Positions 6,461 to 6,840 of a stretch of DNA of 6,840 bases are shown in pieces. The DNA comes from JAZDDE01 sp039714435 (GTDB taxonomy: Bacteria; Gemmatimonadota; Gemmatimonadetes; Palauibacterales; Palauibacteraceae), in NCBI GenBank assembly GCA_039714435.1, contig JBDLJJ010000130.1, positions 1 to 6,840 of the forward strand. Reading direction: 5' to 3'. Each line of letters begins with the position of its first letter. Positions within the stretch are counted from its first letter, which is position 1. The notes beneath the pieces were generated by a model, which made no database searches, was not told where the DNA came from, and saw only the letters and a list, made by a program, of their open reading frames with translations. A program made the translations under genes and the position numbers.

Positions 6461-6465
6461 GGGAG
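6461..6465 (+). promoter_or_regulatory. Ribosome binding site deciding the small-gene start
   Basis: GGGAG lies 7 bases before the ATG at 6473. The in-frame GTG at 6455 has only a GAGG one base away, which is too close to work, so the ATG is preferred. Confidence 0.55.
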
Positions 6466-6472
6466 CCTGTTC

Positions 6473-6823
6473 ATGCTGGCTGGTCGAAGTCGAGTAGCTG
6501 TAGCGCTTGTCTGTTTGATCGGGGGTCCTGGTGCGTGCGCCGGCCCCCGTTCGAACGGCGGGCAGACTCATGAGGACGCTGGCCAGGGAGAGGCCGTTGT
6601 GAGCGACACGACAATCGAAGCCGCTCAGATGGAACTCACGAGTCGCCTTCTACCCATTCCTGGAATCGAGGGTACCGGAATCGGCGCCTGCGACGGTGAA
6701 CCCTGCATCAAGGTGTTCCTGGCCGAGAAAACTGACGACCTGATGAAGCAGATCCCCGAGACGTACCGCGGGTACCGCGTGGAGGCGGAGGTGACGGGGG
6801 AATTCAGGCCCTTTCCGGAATAG
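6473..6823 (+). CDS. Small exported protein sharing the protease's N-terminal domain
   Basis: This 116-residue protein has an N-terminal export signal (Arg5 and Arg7, hydrophobic core 8-19). Cleavage could follow A-C-A at residue 23. The sequence P-G-A-C at 19-22 is a poor lipobox, so lipidation is possible but not supported. Residues 24-52 are polar and probably disordered. Residues 59-114 form a compact domain (LPIPGIEGTGIG, then GEPCIKVFLAEK, then YRVEAEVTGEF). It aligns along its whole length with residues 69-122 of the protease encoded just upstream, sharing G-x-x-G-T-x-x-G, GEP, a Pro, VE and a final GE. Cys73 and Cys78 flank a DGEP turn and are absent from the protease copy. The gene starts 27 bases after the protease stop and is probably cotranscribed. 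I infer a function tied to the protease, as an inhibitor, chaperone or partner, but nothing in the sequence proves this. Confidence 0.75.
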   Translation: MLAGRSRVAVALVCLIGGPGACAGPRSNGGQTHEDAGQGEAVVSDTTIEAAQMELTSRLLPIPGIEGTGIGACDGEPCIKVFLAEKTDDLMKQIPETYRGYRVEAEVTGEFRPFPE

Positions 6824-6840
6824 CCCCTCCGCAGGCTTCC

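Noticed and set aside
6455..6472. GTG start for the small exported protein at 6455
   Set aside because: The only purine-rich site is one base upstream, whereas the ATG at 6473 has GGGAG at 7 bases and directly begins the signal sequence.

Overview
The window is GC-rich bacterial DNA with six protein-coding genes, one on the minus strand and five on the plus strand. No mobile element, CRISPR array, tRNA or rRNA is visible. The GWxTD-type secreted protein, the many exported proteins and the base composition suggest a Gemmatimonadota-like (or Acidobacteriota-like) environmental bacterium, perhaps from a metagenome. That placement is an inference from family content, not from a marker gene.

Layout. 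Positions 1-114 are a short non-coding 3' flank with an inverted and a direct repeat. Positions 115-2031 (minus) encode a secreted GWxTD-domain protein. A divergent intergenic region (2032-2233) separates it from a plus-strand cluster of three closely spaced genes. These are a secreted protein of unknown function (2234-2965), a secreted diheme cytochrome c peroxidase/MauG-family protein (3030-4511) and a DoxX-like four-helix membrane protein (4528-5076). A strong GC-rich palindrome lies between the first two. After a 133-base gap with a possible promoter comes a second plus-strand unit. It holds a predicted lipoprotein with a chymotrypsin-like (Nal1-like) serine protease domain (5210-6445) and, 27 bases later, a small exported protein (6473-6823).

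How the genes may work together. The first cluster looks like an extracytoplasmic redox unit: an exported partner or substrate candidate, an exported diheme enzyme and a membrane protein of a redox-associated family. In the second unit, the small protein is almost entirely one copy of the roughly 55-residue domain found in front of the protease domain of its neighbour. A stand-alone copy beside the protease suggests a regulator, inhibitor or targeting partner. This is the most interesting relationship in the window.

Every gene here except the DoxX-like membrane protein carries an export signal, so the window is largely devoted to the cell envelope.
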